A program made the position numbers and the translations under genes. The notes under the pieces are model-generated. The model saw nothing but the letters and a program-made list of their open reading frames with translations, had not been told where the DNA came from and made no database searches. Shown piece by piece: positions 24,518 to 32,033 of a stretch of 64,000 bases of DNA (position 1 is its first letter; each line of letters starts with the position of its first letter). Origin of the DNA: Prado023 sp963706875 (lineage in GTDB: Bacteria > Actinomycetota > Actinomycetes > S36-B12 > CAIYMF01); contig CAVPNW010000016.1 in NCBI GenBank assembly GCA_963706875.1, positions 310,001 to 374,000 on the forward strand. The letters run 5' to 3'.

Positions 24518-25270
24518 ATGCGGCACCCATCTCGCACGATCCTGTCGGCCATGGCAGCGCTGCTCCTGGCCGGAATGGCTGCTGGCGCGGCTGTCGGCGC
24601 CGACGCCTCGGGATGTCAGGGGTCAGCGACCTCGTTCACCACGTCCGGTGGTGAGATCCAGTCCGTCACCGCGCCCGGTTCGGGCGCCACCCAGGACGAT
24701 CCCTTCAAGGTCGACTTCGACGGCACCGTTGGGTGGGAGGGGTCATCGGATCAGGTCATCGCCAACGGCGGCTGGACGGTCACCGCCACGCCGTTCTCCT
24801 TCTCCGGCGACGTGACCAACAGCTCGGGCACGCAGGAGGCCACCGGGACGATCACGCCGAATGAGTACCTCCCGTTCGCCATCCCGGGCCTGGTGCTGGT
24901 CACTGTGGACCTGTCCGGGGAGGGCGGTGCGGCGTGCAGCGTTTCGGGCTGGATCCAGTTCTCGGGCAACCCGCTGTCGTCGCCCGCGGGCTGGGTCGCG
25001 ATCGGCCTGAGCGTCCTGGGCGGAATCGGGATGCTCATGCTGCTGCGGATGCTCATCCACGTGCCGGCCGTGCCCGTCGGGCAGAACCGGTTCGGGCGGA
25101 CGATCCTCGGGATCCTGGCGGGCCTGGTGCTCGGCGTGGGCGTGGCGGCCCTGCTGGTCATGTACGGGGTCGTGGCGCTGGGGACGATGACCCCGTTGCT
25201 GGTGGTCGGTGGCACGGCCTTCTTCGGCCTGGTCCTGGGCCTGCTCCCCCGCCGGAGCGCGGCGGTGTAG
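24518..25270 (+). CDS. Exported protein with C-terminal membrane helices, unknown function
   Basis: A 250-residue protein. An N-terminal signal or anchor (ILSAMAALLLAGMAAGAAVGA) is followed by an extracellular domain of about 125 residues with two cysteines (SGCQGS and AACSVSG). Three membrane helices follow (WVAIGLSVLGGIGMLMLLRML, ILGILAGLVLGVGVAALLVMY, LLVVGGTAFFGLVLGLLP). TTGGAGGAG before ATG 24518 decides the start over the longer frame to 24104. No family is recognised. Confidence 0.78.
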   Translation: MRHPSRTILSAMAALLLAGMAAGAAVGADASGCQGSATSFTTSGGEIQSVTAPGSGATQDDPFKVDFDGTVGWEGSSDQVIANGGWTVTATPFSFSGDVTNSSGTQEATGTITPNEYLPFAIPGLVLVTVDLSGEGGAACSVSGWIQFSGNPLSSPAGWVAIGLSVLGGIGMLMLLRMLIHVPAVPVGQNRFGRTILGILAGLVLGVGVAALLVMYGVVALGTMTPLLVVGGTAFFGLVLGLLPRRSAAV

Positions 25271-25298
25271 GCCATGCGGCCCGCTCGCGGGTCGGGAT

Positions 25299-26273
25299 TC
25301 AGCGATCCCACCCGCGACGGCGGACCAGCAGGTCGAGGGTGGCGTCCCGGTACCACGCCTGGTGCGGTCGCAGCCACGGCGAGGCGCGGAAGTCCAGGGG
25401 CGTCACCGCCGCCCGAGTGAAGTACCCAGCCAGCGCGGCGAGGAAGCAATCCAGGTCCTCGGGGTCGACATGGCAGGTCAACGGGTTGCTGGCCAGGATG
25501 GGTGCCACGGGCAGCCCATCGCCGTGGACGCTGATGAGAAGCCCCACCAGGTCCAACCAGGGCGCACCGACCACGAGCCAGTTCCAGTCACAGAGGTGCA
25601 CCCGGCCGTCCGTGGCCAGGATCACGTTGTCGTCGCGCAGGTCGAAGTGCAGCGCTGACTCGCCTGCGGTCGCCTCGACCCAGCCGGACTCCAGCGATGC
25701 CAGCTCGTCGAGGCGTTCGGCGGTCATGGCAGCCGCCCGGCCCACGGCGTGCTCTGCGGGGATGCCGGCACCGTCGACCCACCCCCGCCACACCCCGAAC
25801 TCCCCATCGAAGCTGGCGACCGGCTCGAGCGTGAGTCCCTCAGGCGGCGCAGTGAGTGCAAGGGCTGCGTCCGTCGTCGCCTGCACCACGCGCCCCAGCT
25901 CGTCGGTGTTCCACGGTCGGCGGGGTGCCCTGCCCTCCACCGCCTCGAACCCCACGACGGTCCAGCCGGCCACCTCGCCGTGCCACAGCACTCCCGGGGC
26001 GCCAGCTGCGGCGGGGAGCCGCGGAACGATCTCGGCCTCGCGACGGTAGCTCGCGGCGATGACCGGGTTCTCAGGAGGGGCGGCCTTGACGAATGCGGTC
26101 GAGCGATCGGTGCGCAGTACGGAGGCAAACCCCCACGTGAACCCGCCACCGGCCGACCTCGCCGACCTCACGCGACCGTCGAGTCTGGCCTCGATCCAGG
26201 ACCGAACCGGTGGCGGCAGGTCGTCCCACACCGGTCGCTCGGCGGTGGCTCCGTGCGGAATCGAGGTGGTCAC
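25299..26273 (-). CDS. Phosphotransferase of the aminoglycoside/choline kinase fold
   Basis: A 324-residue kinase-like protein. The catalytic loop is ALHFDLRDDNVIL and the metal-binding motif LCDWNWLVVGAPWLDLVGLL. The N-lobe contains GGGFTWGFASVLRT and FVKAAP with the ATP lysine. Such enzymes phosphorylate small hydroxylated compounds; many are not resistance enzymes, and the target here is unknown. GTG 26273 overlaps the stop of the upstream gene (GTGA), so the two are translationally coupled within the sigR cluster strand. Confidence 0.82.
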   Translation of the reverse strand: MTTSIPHGATAERPVWDDLPPPVRSWIEARLDGRVRSARSAGGGFTWGFASVLRTDRSTAFVKAAPPENPVIAASYRREAEIVPRLPAAAGAPGVLWHGEVAGWTVVGFEAVEGRAPRRPWNTDELGRVVQATTDAALALTAPPEGLTLEPVASFDGEFGVWRGWVDGAGIPAEHAVGRAAAMTAERLDELASLESGWVEATAGESALHFDLRDDNVILATDGRVHLCDWNWLVVGAPWLDLVGLLISVHGDGLPVAPILASNPLTCHVDPEDLDCFLAALAGYFTRAAVTPLDFRASPWLRPHQAWYRDATLDLLVRRRGWDR

Positions 26274-26749
26274 CCCGCCTCCGGGGAGGGCGCCGGATCC
26301 GGCCCGCCCTGGGCCGGCGTGTGCGCGTCGATCAGCTCTGCGATGCCGGGCGCGGCCGCCTCCACGTAGCCCCGGGCCGATCCGCGCACCCGCTGGTAGG
26401 CGCGGCGCAGCGTCACCTGGCTTGTGCGCTCGGCCCGGTCGTCGGTGATCGACAGCAGCGCCTCGGCCATGCTCGTGCGCTGGGCGGTCAGGATGTCGAC
26501 CAACGGCTCACCTGTGGCGACATGCTGCTGGTAGAACGGGTCGAGCTGATCGGCGAATGGATCGAGCAACCCGTCCACGGCGCTGGGAACCATGCCGCGG
26601 CGGATCCCGGTCAGGACCCGGTAGGCCGATCGGATGGCCATGCCCGAGATCCCCGACGTGCGCGCGACCTCCTGGTCGATGAGGGTGCAGGCGTCGGCGA
26701 CGACGGCGGGCCGGGCATCCGGCGTGGTCAGGTGGATGGACAGGTGCAC
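26270..26749 (-). CDS. Conserved hypothetical protein, DUF6918-like
   Basis: A 159-residue helical protein. It resembles an actinobacterial family (DUF6918, from memory) with the blocks ARPAVVADACTLIDQEV, GISGMAIRSAYRVL, IRRGMVPSAVDGLLDPFAD and TDDRAERTS. No catalytic motif or membrane helix is seen. The start is GTG 26749. It follows rsrA by 42 nt on the same strand and overlaps the kinase gene by 4 nt. Confidence 0.7.
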   Translation of the reverse strand: MHLSIHLTTPDARPAVVADACTLIDQEVARTSGISGMAIRSAYRVLTGIRRGMVPSAVDGLLDPFADQLDPFYQQHVATGEPLVDILTAQRTSMAEALLSITDDRAERTSQVTLRRAYQRVRGSARGYVEAAAPGIAELIDAHTPAQGGPDPAPSPEAG

Positions 26750-26791
26750 GGGGACATCCTGCCGCGTGCGGGGGTCCGTCAGCGACCGGGC

Positions 26792-27067
26792 TCAGGCGGT
26801 GTCGGGCGGGTCGATCTGGATCCGGACGCTCACGAGCTCGGCCAGCAGGCGTGAGCGCAGCTGGGCCGGGGCCACCTCGCAGCAGGACCGTGCGACCAGG
26901 GCCTTCACGATCCGTTCGACGTCGTACTCCTGCAGGCAGGGGCCGCACTCCTGAAGGTGATGGGCGATCTTGTCGTGATCGGTGGGGGCCACCTCGCCGT
27001 CGAGGAACTCGTAGAGGTGATCGAGGGCGGACTGGCAGTCCAGCTCATGGGGATCGCCGCAGCTCAT
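26792..27067 (-). CDS. rsrA: Mycothiol-system anti-sigma factor RsrA
   Basis: Zinc-binding redox-sensitive anti-sigma factor of 91 residues that holds SigR inactive until disulfide stress. The cysteines and histidine of the ZAS motif sit at Cys3, Cys11, His37, Cys41 and Cys44 (HLQECGPC), the positions known for Streptomyces RsrA, where oxidation forms a Cys11-Cys44 disulfide and expels zinc. A Cys62-Cys63 pair follows. The ATG overlaps the sigR stop (ATGA), the usual coupled arrangement. Confidence 0.94.
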   Translation of the reverse strand: MSCGDPHELDCQSALDHLYEFLDGEVAPTDHDKIAHHLQECGPCLQEYDVERIVKALVARSCCEVAPAQLRSRLLAELVSVRIQIDPPDTA

Positions 27068-27678
27068 GACGGATCCCCCTGTGATCCGGCGCGGATCAGG
27101 CCGCGCTCGATGGCATAGTCCTCGAGGTTCGCACGCAGCAGCTTGCGACCGCGGTGCAGCCGGGACATGACCGTCCCCACCGGGGTGCCCATGATCTCGG
27201 CGATCTCCTTGTAGGCGAACCCCTCGACGTCGGCGTAGTAGACCGCCATGCGGAACTCCTCGGGCAGTGCCGCAAGCGCGGCGGTCACATCGGAGTCGGG
27301 CAGGCTGTCGAGGGCCTCAGCCTCAGCCGAGCGCAGGCCCCCGGACGTGTGCCCCTCGGCGCGGGCCATCTGCCAGTCCTCGACGTCATCGGTGGAGGAC
27401 TGCAGCGGCTCACGCTGCTTCTTGCGGTAGGAGTTGATGAACGTGTTGGTCAGGATCCGGTACAGCCAGGCACGCAGGTTGGTGCCGTCCTTGTACTGGT
27501 GGAATGCGGCGAAGGCCTTCAGGAACGTCTCCTGGACGAGGTCCTCGGCCTCCGCGGGGTTGCGCGTGAGCTTCAGGGCGGCGCTGTAGAGCGAGTCCAG
27601 GTGCGGAAGGGCGTCGCGCTCGAACCGGGCCGACCGCGCCGCGTCCGACTCCGTCGGCGGCGGACTGGCGGTCGTCAT
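27064..27678 (-). CDS. sigR: ECF RNA polymerase sigma factor SigR (SigH)
   Basis: Group 4 sigma factor of 204 residues for the thiol-oxidative stress response. Region 2 contains LVQETFLKAFAAF, RAWLYRILTNTFINSYRK and region 4 GFAYKEIAEIMGTPVGTVMSRLHRGR. ATG 27678 is preceded by TAGGCT at 8 nt. The frame continues upstream to ATG 27750, adding 24 residues, and a SigR-type promoter lies just beyond that. This matches Streptomyces, where a second promoter makes a longer, unstable form. I list the short form; both are probably made. Confidence 0.93.
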   Translation of the reverse strand: MTTASPPPTESDAARSARFERDALPHLDSLYSAALKLTRNPAEAEDLVQETFLKAFAAFHQYKDGTNLRAWLYRILTNTFINSYRKKQREPLQSSTDDVEDWQMARAEGHTSGGLRSAEAEALDSLPDSDVTAALAALPEEFRMAVYYADVEGFAYKEIAEIMGTPVGTVMSRLHRGRKLLRANLEDYAIERGLIRAGSQGDPS

Positions 27679-27686
27679 GGCACCTG

Positions 27687-27692
27687 AGCCTA
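27687..27692 (-). promoter_or_regulatory. Leaderless-type -10 hexamer of the short sigR form
   Basis: TAGGCT on the minus strand ends 8 nt before ATG 27678. Confidence 0.5.
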
Positions 27693-27775
27693 GCGGCAAT
27701 CCGGTGGCCGCCCCGGTCGTGCGCGGTTCGTCGTGCATGTGGACCAGCAACTGGGACTCCTGTTCGTCGCTGGGT

Positions 27776-27804
27776 CCAACGCCGGGCCGCTCCGGCTCAT
27801 TCCC
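27776..27804 (-). promoter_or_regulatory. SigR-dependent promoter of sigR
   Basis: On the minus strand GGGAAT (27804-27799) is followed by exactly 18 nt and then GTTGG (27780-27776). This is the Streptomyces SigR consensus GGGAAT-N18-GTT. Transcription would start near 27770, 20 nt before ATG 27750, giving the longer SigR form. Confidence 0.85.
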
Positions 27805-27814
27805 GACGCAGGCC

Positions 27815-27820
27815 TACTCT
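27815..27820 (+). promoter_or_regulatory. Leaderless-type -10 hexamer of the MFS gene
   Basis: TACTCT ends 7 nt before GTG 27828. Confidence 0.5.
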
Positions 27821-27827
27821 GGGCGCC

Positions 27828-29078
27828 GTGAGCACCCCCGCGCAGGACCGGCGCTGGTTGACACGCAATGTCAAGGTGCTCTCCGGTGTCTCGTTGGCGC
27901 AGGATGCCGCGAGCGAGCTGATGTACCCGCTGCTGCCGATCCTGCTCACCACCACCCTGGGTGCGCCCGCCGCCGTCGTGGGGCTGATCGAGGGGGTCGC
28001 GGAGGGCGTCGCGGCGGCGATGAAGTACCTGTCGGGACGCTGGTCGGACCGGTTCGGCCGGAAGCCCGCCGTCGTCGGCGGCTACGGCCTGGCCTCGGTC
28101 GGGAAGATGATCATCGCCGCGGCCGGTGCCTGGCCCGTGGTCCTGCTCGGGCGCGTGGTCGACCGGATCGGCAAGGGCATCCGGGGGGCACCCCGTGATG
28201 CGCTGCTCGCCGACGGCGTTCCCCAGGAGTCCCTGGGCAAGGTCTTCGGCTTCCATCGTGCAGCCGACACCCTCGGGGCGGTCATCGGACCGCTGCTCGG
28301 CCTGGCGATCCTCACGGCCACCGGTGACGACATCGGCCTGGCGCTGTGGATCGCGGTGATCCCCGCACTGATCAGCGTGGCCCTGGTCACCCTCACCCGG
28401 GAGTCCCGCCAGCCAGCCGCCCGCCGGGCCCCCGTCGAGGCGACCGCGGCACCCGCAGGCCCGGCCCCGATGCGCGCTGCGCTCCCCCGGCGCGTGCGCA
28501 CGCTGGCCGCGGTCCTGGGCCTGTTCGCGCTGGTCAACTTCCCGGATGCGCTGATCCTGCTGCGGGTCAACGAGCTCGGCTACAGCGCGGCCCAGGTGGC
28601 CGGTGCCTACGCCCTGTTCAACCTGGCCAGCGCGGCCATCGCGTACCCGGCCGGCGCCCTGAGCGACCGGTGGCCCCGCTCCCGGGTGTACGCCCTGGGC
28701 CTGGCCTGCTTCGCAGTCGGGTACGTGGGGCTGGGGCTGGTGGACGGTGGATGGGCGGTGGTGGCACTGCTGGTGGTCTACGGCGGCTTCGCCGGGATCA
28801 CCGACGGCGTGGGCAAGGCGTGGATCAGCGCCCTGGCCCCACCGGAGGTCCGCGGTCACGCACAGGGACTGTTCCAGGGCCTGGCCGGGGCCGGGATCCT
28901 GGTGGCCGGCCTCTGGGCGGGCCTGCTGTGGACGGCGGGGCCGGGTTCGGGAGTCCTGCCGCTGCTGGTGTCCGGCTCTGTCGCGGCGGGGTGCGCGTTG
29001 GGCCTGTGGCTGTTCGGGCGCAGGCTGGATCCCGACGTCCCCGGACCGGGCGAAGGAACCGTCAGCGCCGCTGGATGA
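27828..29078 (+). CDS. MFS transporter
   Basis: Major facilitator of 416 residues with about 12 membrane helices. The MFS motif A is LSGRWSDRFGRKPAVVGGYG near residues 68-87, and DRIGKGIRGAPRDALLAD is a recognisable loop in a subgroup of actinobacterial MFS proteins. The substrate is unknown. Its 3' end overlaps the convergent rsmB gene by 17 nt. GTG 27828 shares the sigR upstream region, so stress control is possible but not shown. Confidence 0.87.
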   Translation: MSTPAQDRRWLTRNVKVLSGVSLAQDAASELMYPLLPILLTTTLGAPAAVVGLIEGVAEGVAAAMKYLSGRWSDRFGRKPAVVGGYGLASVGKMIIAAAGAWPVVLLGRVVDRIGKGIRGAPRDALLADGVPQESLGKVFGFHRAADTLGAVIGPLLGLAILTATGDDIGLALWIAVIPALISVALVTLTRESRQPAARRAPVEATAAPAGPAPMRAALPRRVRTLAAVLGLFALVNFPDALILLRVNELGYSAAQVAGAYALFNLASAAIAYPAGALSDRWPRSRVYALGLACFAVGYVGLGLVDGGWAVVALLVVYGGFAGITDGVGKAWISALAPPEVRGHAQGLFQGLAGAGILVAGLWAGLLWTAGPGSGVLPLLVSGSVAAGCALGLWLFGRRLDPDVPGPGEGTVSAAG

Positions 29079-30591
29079 GCGCGGCGAACATGCCGTCCGT
29101 GTCGTGCTCGCCGGGCCACAGGCGCACGAAGGGCCCCGACACGCAGCCCGCAGGCAGCGCCAGCTCGGGGCGCTCCCCCACGGGGACCACGTCGCCTCCG
29201 AGCCGATCGGCGGTCGCGACCACCGCCTCGGTCTCGGCCAGGTGCGGCGAGCAGGTGACATACAGGACCAGCCCGCCCGGGCGCACCACCTCGAGCGCCC
29301 GCGCCAGGAGACGACGCTGCAGGGCGGTCAGCTCGGCGAGGTCGTCGGCCGACCGGCGCCACCTCGACTCGGGCCGCCTGCGCAGGGCACCCAGCCCGGT
29401 GCAGGGCGCATCGAGCAGGACCCGGTCGTAGCCGGTCCCGATGTCCTCGCAGGTGGCGTCGGCCACCATGACCTCATGCCGGCCCTGGATCGGCCGCAGC
29501 GAGGCGCGAACCAGCTCGGCACGATGGGCGTGCAGCTCGACTGCGGTGAGCGATCCACCGCGGTGCACCACCTGCCCGGCCAGAAGTGCTGCCTTGCCGC
29601 CCGGTCCGGCGCACATGTCCAGCCAGCGTGCGTCCGGGCCGTCGAGCGCCGCGTCCGCCAGGACCAGGGCCACGACCTGGCTGCCCTCGTCCTGCACGCC
29701 GGCAGCACCGGTGGCCACCTCGGGGATCGTCGCCGGGTTGACGGCATCGACGCGGACCGCCAGCCGCGACAGGGCGCCATCGTGGGCCGACACCCCCTGC
29801 TCGGCCAGCCTGGCTGACAGCTCCTCGCGGCCCAGCGTTCGCGCGACCAGGGTGACCGCCCCAGCCGTGTTGTCGGCCAGCAGCTCGGCCCGGGTGTCGG
29901 CCCAGGTGCGCTCCGGCTTCGAGGCCGCCAGAGCATCGTGGACACTGCCCACGATCCATGCCGGGTGCGACGTGGCGACCGCCAGGTGCGCGACGGGATC
30001 GGACGCCGATGGGGGCAGGGCCCGGGAGGCGACCAGGTGGTCGATCCAGTCCTCGGCAGAGCCCCCGCGTGCCACCCGGCGCAGGACGGCGTTGGCGAAG
30101 CCGGCAGCCCCCTGGTTGACGGTCTGGCGGGCCAACTCGACGGTCTCCCCGACGGCCGCGTGGTCGCTGACCCGCATGTTGTGCAGCTGGTGCACGCCCA
30201 GGCGAAGGGCGTTGAGCAGCTCGGGCTGCAGGGTGTCGAGCGCCCGGTCCACGCAATCGGCGAGGATCGCGTCATGGCGACCTCGCCAGCGCAGGGCCCC
30301 GTAGCCCAACTCGGTGGCGAACCCGGCGTCCCGGCCCGACAGCCGGTGATGGGACAGGATCCGGGGCCAGGCGATGTTGGCATAGGCACCGTCGAGCTCA
30401 ACGGCGCGGAACAGGTCGAGTGCCGCCAGCCGGGCGGGATCCATCCGGGCGGGCCTGGCCGGGGGCTTGCCGCGCGAGGTCGCGGGCGGGCGCCCGCTGG
30501 ACGCGGATCGGCCGCTGCTGGGCCGGTTCGGCTTCCCGGTGTCAGCCAAGGTGCTCGCCCGGCTCCACACGCACGCCCCGGGCCCAGTCAC
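29062..30591 (-). CDS. rsmB: 16S rRNA m5C967 methyltransferase RsmB
   Basis: SAM-dependent rRNA cytosine-5 methyltransferase. An N-terminal NusB-like domain (ALDLFRAVELDGAYANIAWP onward) is followed by the catalytic domain. The SAM motif is DMCAGPGGKAALLA, with LLDAPCTGLGALRRRPESRW and the catalytic Cys in VTCSPH. The start is uncertain: candidates are GTG 30591, GTG 30570, TTG 30549 and ATG 30444. The region before 30444 is Ser/Arg/Pro-rich and probably disordered. All but the last overlap the end of fmt, which would couple the two. Confidence 0.92.
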   Translation of the reverse strand: MTGPGACVWSRASTLADTGKPNRPSSGRSASSGRPPATSRGKPPARPARMDPARLAALDLFRAVELDGAYANIAWPRILSHHRLSGRDAGFATELGYGALRWRGRHDAILADCVDRALDTLQPELLNALRLGVHQLHNMRVSDHAAVGETVELARQTVNQGAAGFANAVLRRVARGGSAEDWIDHLVASRALPPSASDPVAHLAVATSHPAWIVGSVHDALAASKPERTWADTRAELLADNTAGAVTLVARTLGREELSARLAEQGVSAHDGALSRLAVRVDAVNPATIPEVATGAAGVQDEGSQVVALVLADAALDGPDARWLDMCAGPGGKAALLAGQVVHRGGSLTAVELHAHRAELVRASLRPIQGRHEVMVADATCEDIGTGYDRVLLDAPCTGLGALRRRPESRWRRSADDLAELTALQRRLLARALEVVRPGGLVLYVTCSPHLAETEAVVATADRLGGDVVPVGERPELALPAGCVSGPFVRLWPGEHDTDGMFAALIQRR

Positions 30592-31468
30592 CGGCGGGCA
30601 TCAGCTTCTTGCCCTCGGCCTTGACCTCGCCCAGGAGAACCGCGTGCGTGGCCGTGCCGACCCACACTGAGTTCTTGAGCACCCGGACCTCGCCTGCTGC
30701 CAGGTCGACGATGTCGAGCGCAGGTCGCACCGGACCAAGCTTGATCCGCTCGCCGCGGAACCCGCTCCATGCCCCTGGGGCTGGGGTGCACCCCCGGATG
30801 AGCCGGTCGACGCGCATCGCCGGGTCGGTCCAGACGACGCGAGCATCCTCGACGCGGATCTTCGGGGCCAGGCTCACCCCGTCAGGCACCTGCGGGACCG
30901 GCACGAGCGCGCCGGCCTCGAGCCCGTCGAGCGTGGCGACCAGGAGCCCGGCACCCGCGACCGCAAGGCGACCCAGGAGGTCCCCGGCAGTGTCCGTGGG
31001 CCGGATCGTGTCGGTGACGACGCCGAAGACCGGCCCGGTGTCCAGGCCCTCCTCGAGCCGGAACGTGCTGGCGCCGGTGATCTCGTCGCCGGCCATGAGG
31101 GCATGCTGCACGGGCGCAGCACCTCGCCACGCCGGCAGCAGCGAGAAGTGCAGGTTCACCCACCCATGGGTGGGCACGGCCAGGGCGGCCGGGGGGATCA
31201 GGCCGCCGTAGGCCACGATCGGGGCGGCGTCCGGGGCGATCTGCGCCAGCCGGTCGAGGAACTCGGGATCCCCTGCCCGCGCCGGGCGCAGGACCTCGAT
31301 GCCCTCGGCCAGGGCGATCTCGGCCACGGGCGATGGCATGAGCCGCCGACCCCGCCCCGCGGGCGCATCAGGCCGGGTGAGGACGGCCAGGACCTCGTGC
31401 GGCGAGGCCAGGATCGCCTGCAGCGAGGGCACCGCAGCCTCTGGGGTGCCCGCGAACAGGACCCGCAT
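30542..31468 (-). CDS. fmt: Methionyl-tRNA formyltransferase
   Basis: Transfers a formyl group from 10-formyltetrahydrofolate to initiator Met-tRNA; 308 residues. MRVLFAGTPEAAVPSL is the family start. VNLHFSLLPAWRGAAPVQHAL contains the formyl-transfer Asn-His block, and EEGLDTGPVFG follows. ATG 31468 overlaps the def stop by one base (TGATG), so the longer frame to 31534 is rejected. def-fmt is the standard pair for initiator tRNA formylation and removal. Confidence 0.95.
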   Translation of the reverse strand: MRVLFAGTPEAAVPSLQAILASPHEVLAVLTRPDAPAGRGRRLMPSPVAEIALAEGIEVLRPARAGDPEFLDRLAQIAPDAAPIVAYGGLIPPAALAVPTHGWVNLHFSLLPAWRGAAPVQHALMAGDEITGASTFRLEEGLDTGPVFGVVTDTIRPTDTAGDLLGRLAVAGAGLLVATLDGLEAGALVPVPQVPDGVSLAPKIRVEDARVVWTDPAMRVDRLIRGCTPAPGAWSGFRGERIKLGPVRPALDIVDLAAGEVRVLKNSVWVGTATHAVLLGEVKAEGKKLMPAGDWARGVRVEPGEHLG

Positions 31469-32013
31469 CAGCCCAGGCCCGGGCGCAGCGAGTGCGGGCT
31501 GAACCGCACGACCGGAGCGGGCGTGCCGAACCACTCGGACTCCCGGATCTCCTTCATCGCCGCCTTGCGGGCCACGGTGTCCAGACGGTCGATGAACAGG
31601 ATGCCGTCGAGGTGGTCGGTCTCGTGCTGAACGCAGCGCGCCAGCAGCTCCGAGCCCTCGATGATCACCGGCTCGCCGTGCATGTTCATGCCCTTGGCCA
31701 CCACGCGCAGTGCCCGCTTGGTCTCGTAGGTGAGCCCGGGCAGGGACAGGCAGCCCTCCTCGCCGAGCTCCTCCTCGTCGGAGAGGTCCAGGCTCGGGTT
31801 GATCAGGTGGCCGACCACGTCGTCGACCCAGTAGGTGAAGACGCGCAGTGAGACGCCGATCTGCGGGGCGGCCAACCCAACCCCCGGGGCATCCATCATG
31901 GTGTCGGTGAGGTCCGCGACCAGCGTGCGCAACTCCTTGTCGAACGTCTCCACCGGGGCCGCCGGAGTGCGCAGGACCGGGTCGCCGAACAGACGGATGG
32001 GTTGCAGCGGCAT
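31468..32013 (-). CDS. def: Peptide deformylase
   Basis: Metalloenzyme of 181 residues that removes the N-formyl group of nascent proteins. The three motifs are GVGLAAPQIG, EGCLSLPG and QHETDHLDG, giving the Cys and two His metal ligands and the catalytic Glu. ATG 32013 follows a TAGAAT hexamer by 6 nt. So def-fmt-rsmB can be transcribed separately from the long upstream operon. Confidence 0.96.
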   Translation of the reverse strand: MPLQPIRLFGDPVLRTPAAPVETFDKELRTLVADLTDTMMDAPGVGLAAPQIGVSLRVFTYWVDDVVGHLINPSLDLSDEEELGEEGCLSLPGLTYETKRALRVVAKGMNMHGEPVIIEGSELLARCVQHETDHLDGILFIDRLDTVARKAAMKEIRESEWFGTPAPVVRFSPHSLRPGLG

Positions 32014-32019
32014 GCCCCC

Positions 32020-32025
32020 ATTCTA
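32020..32025 (-). promoter_or_regulatory. Leaderless-type -10 hexamer of def
   Basis: TAGAAT on the minus strand ends 6 nt before ATG 32013. Confidence 0.6.
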
Positions 32026-32033
32026 CGGGCGGA

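Noticed and set aside
25281..25292. CCCGC-TC-GCGGG between convergent genes as a terminator
   Set aside because: Only five pairs with a 2-nt loop; such stems are expected by chance at this GC content.
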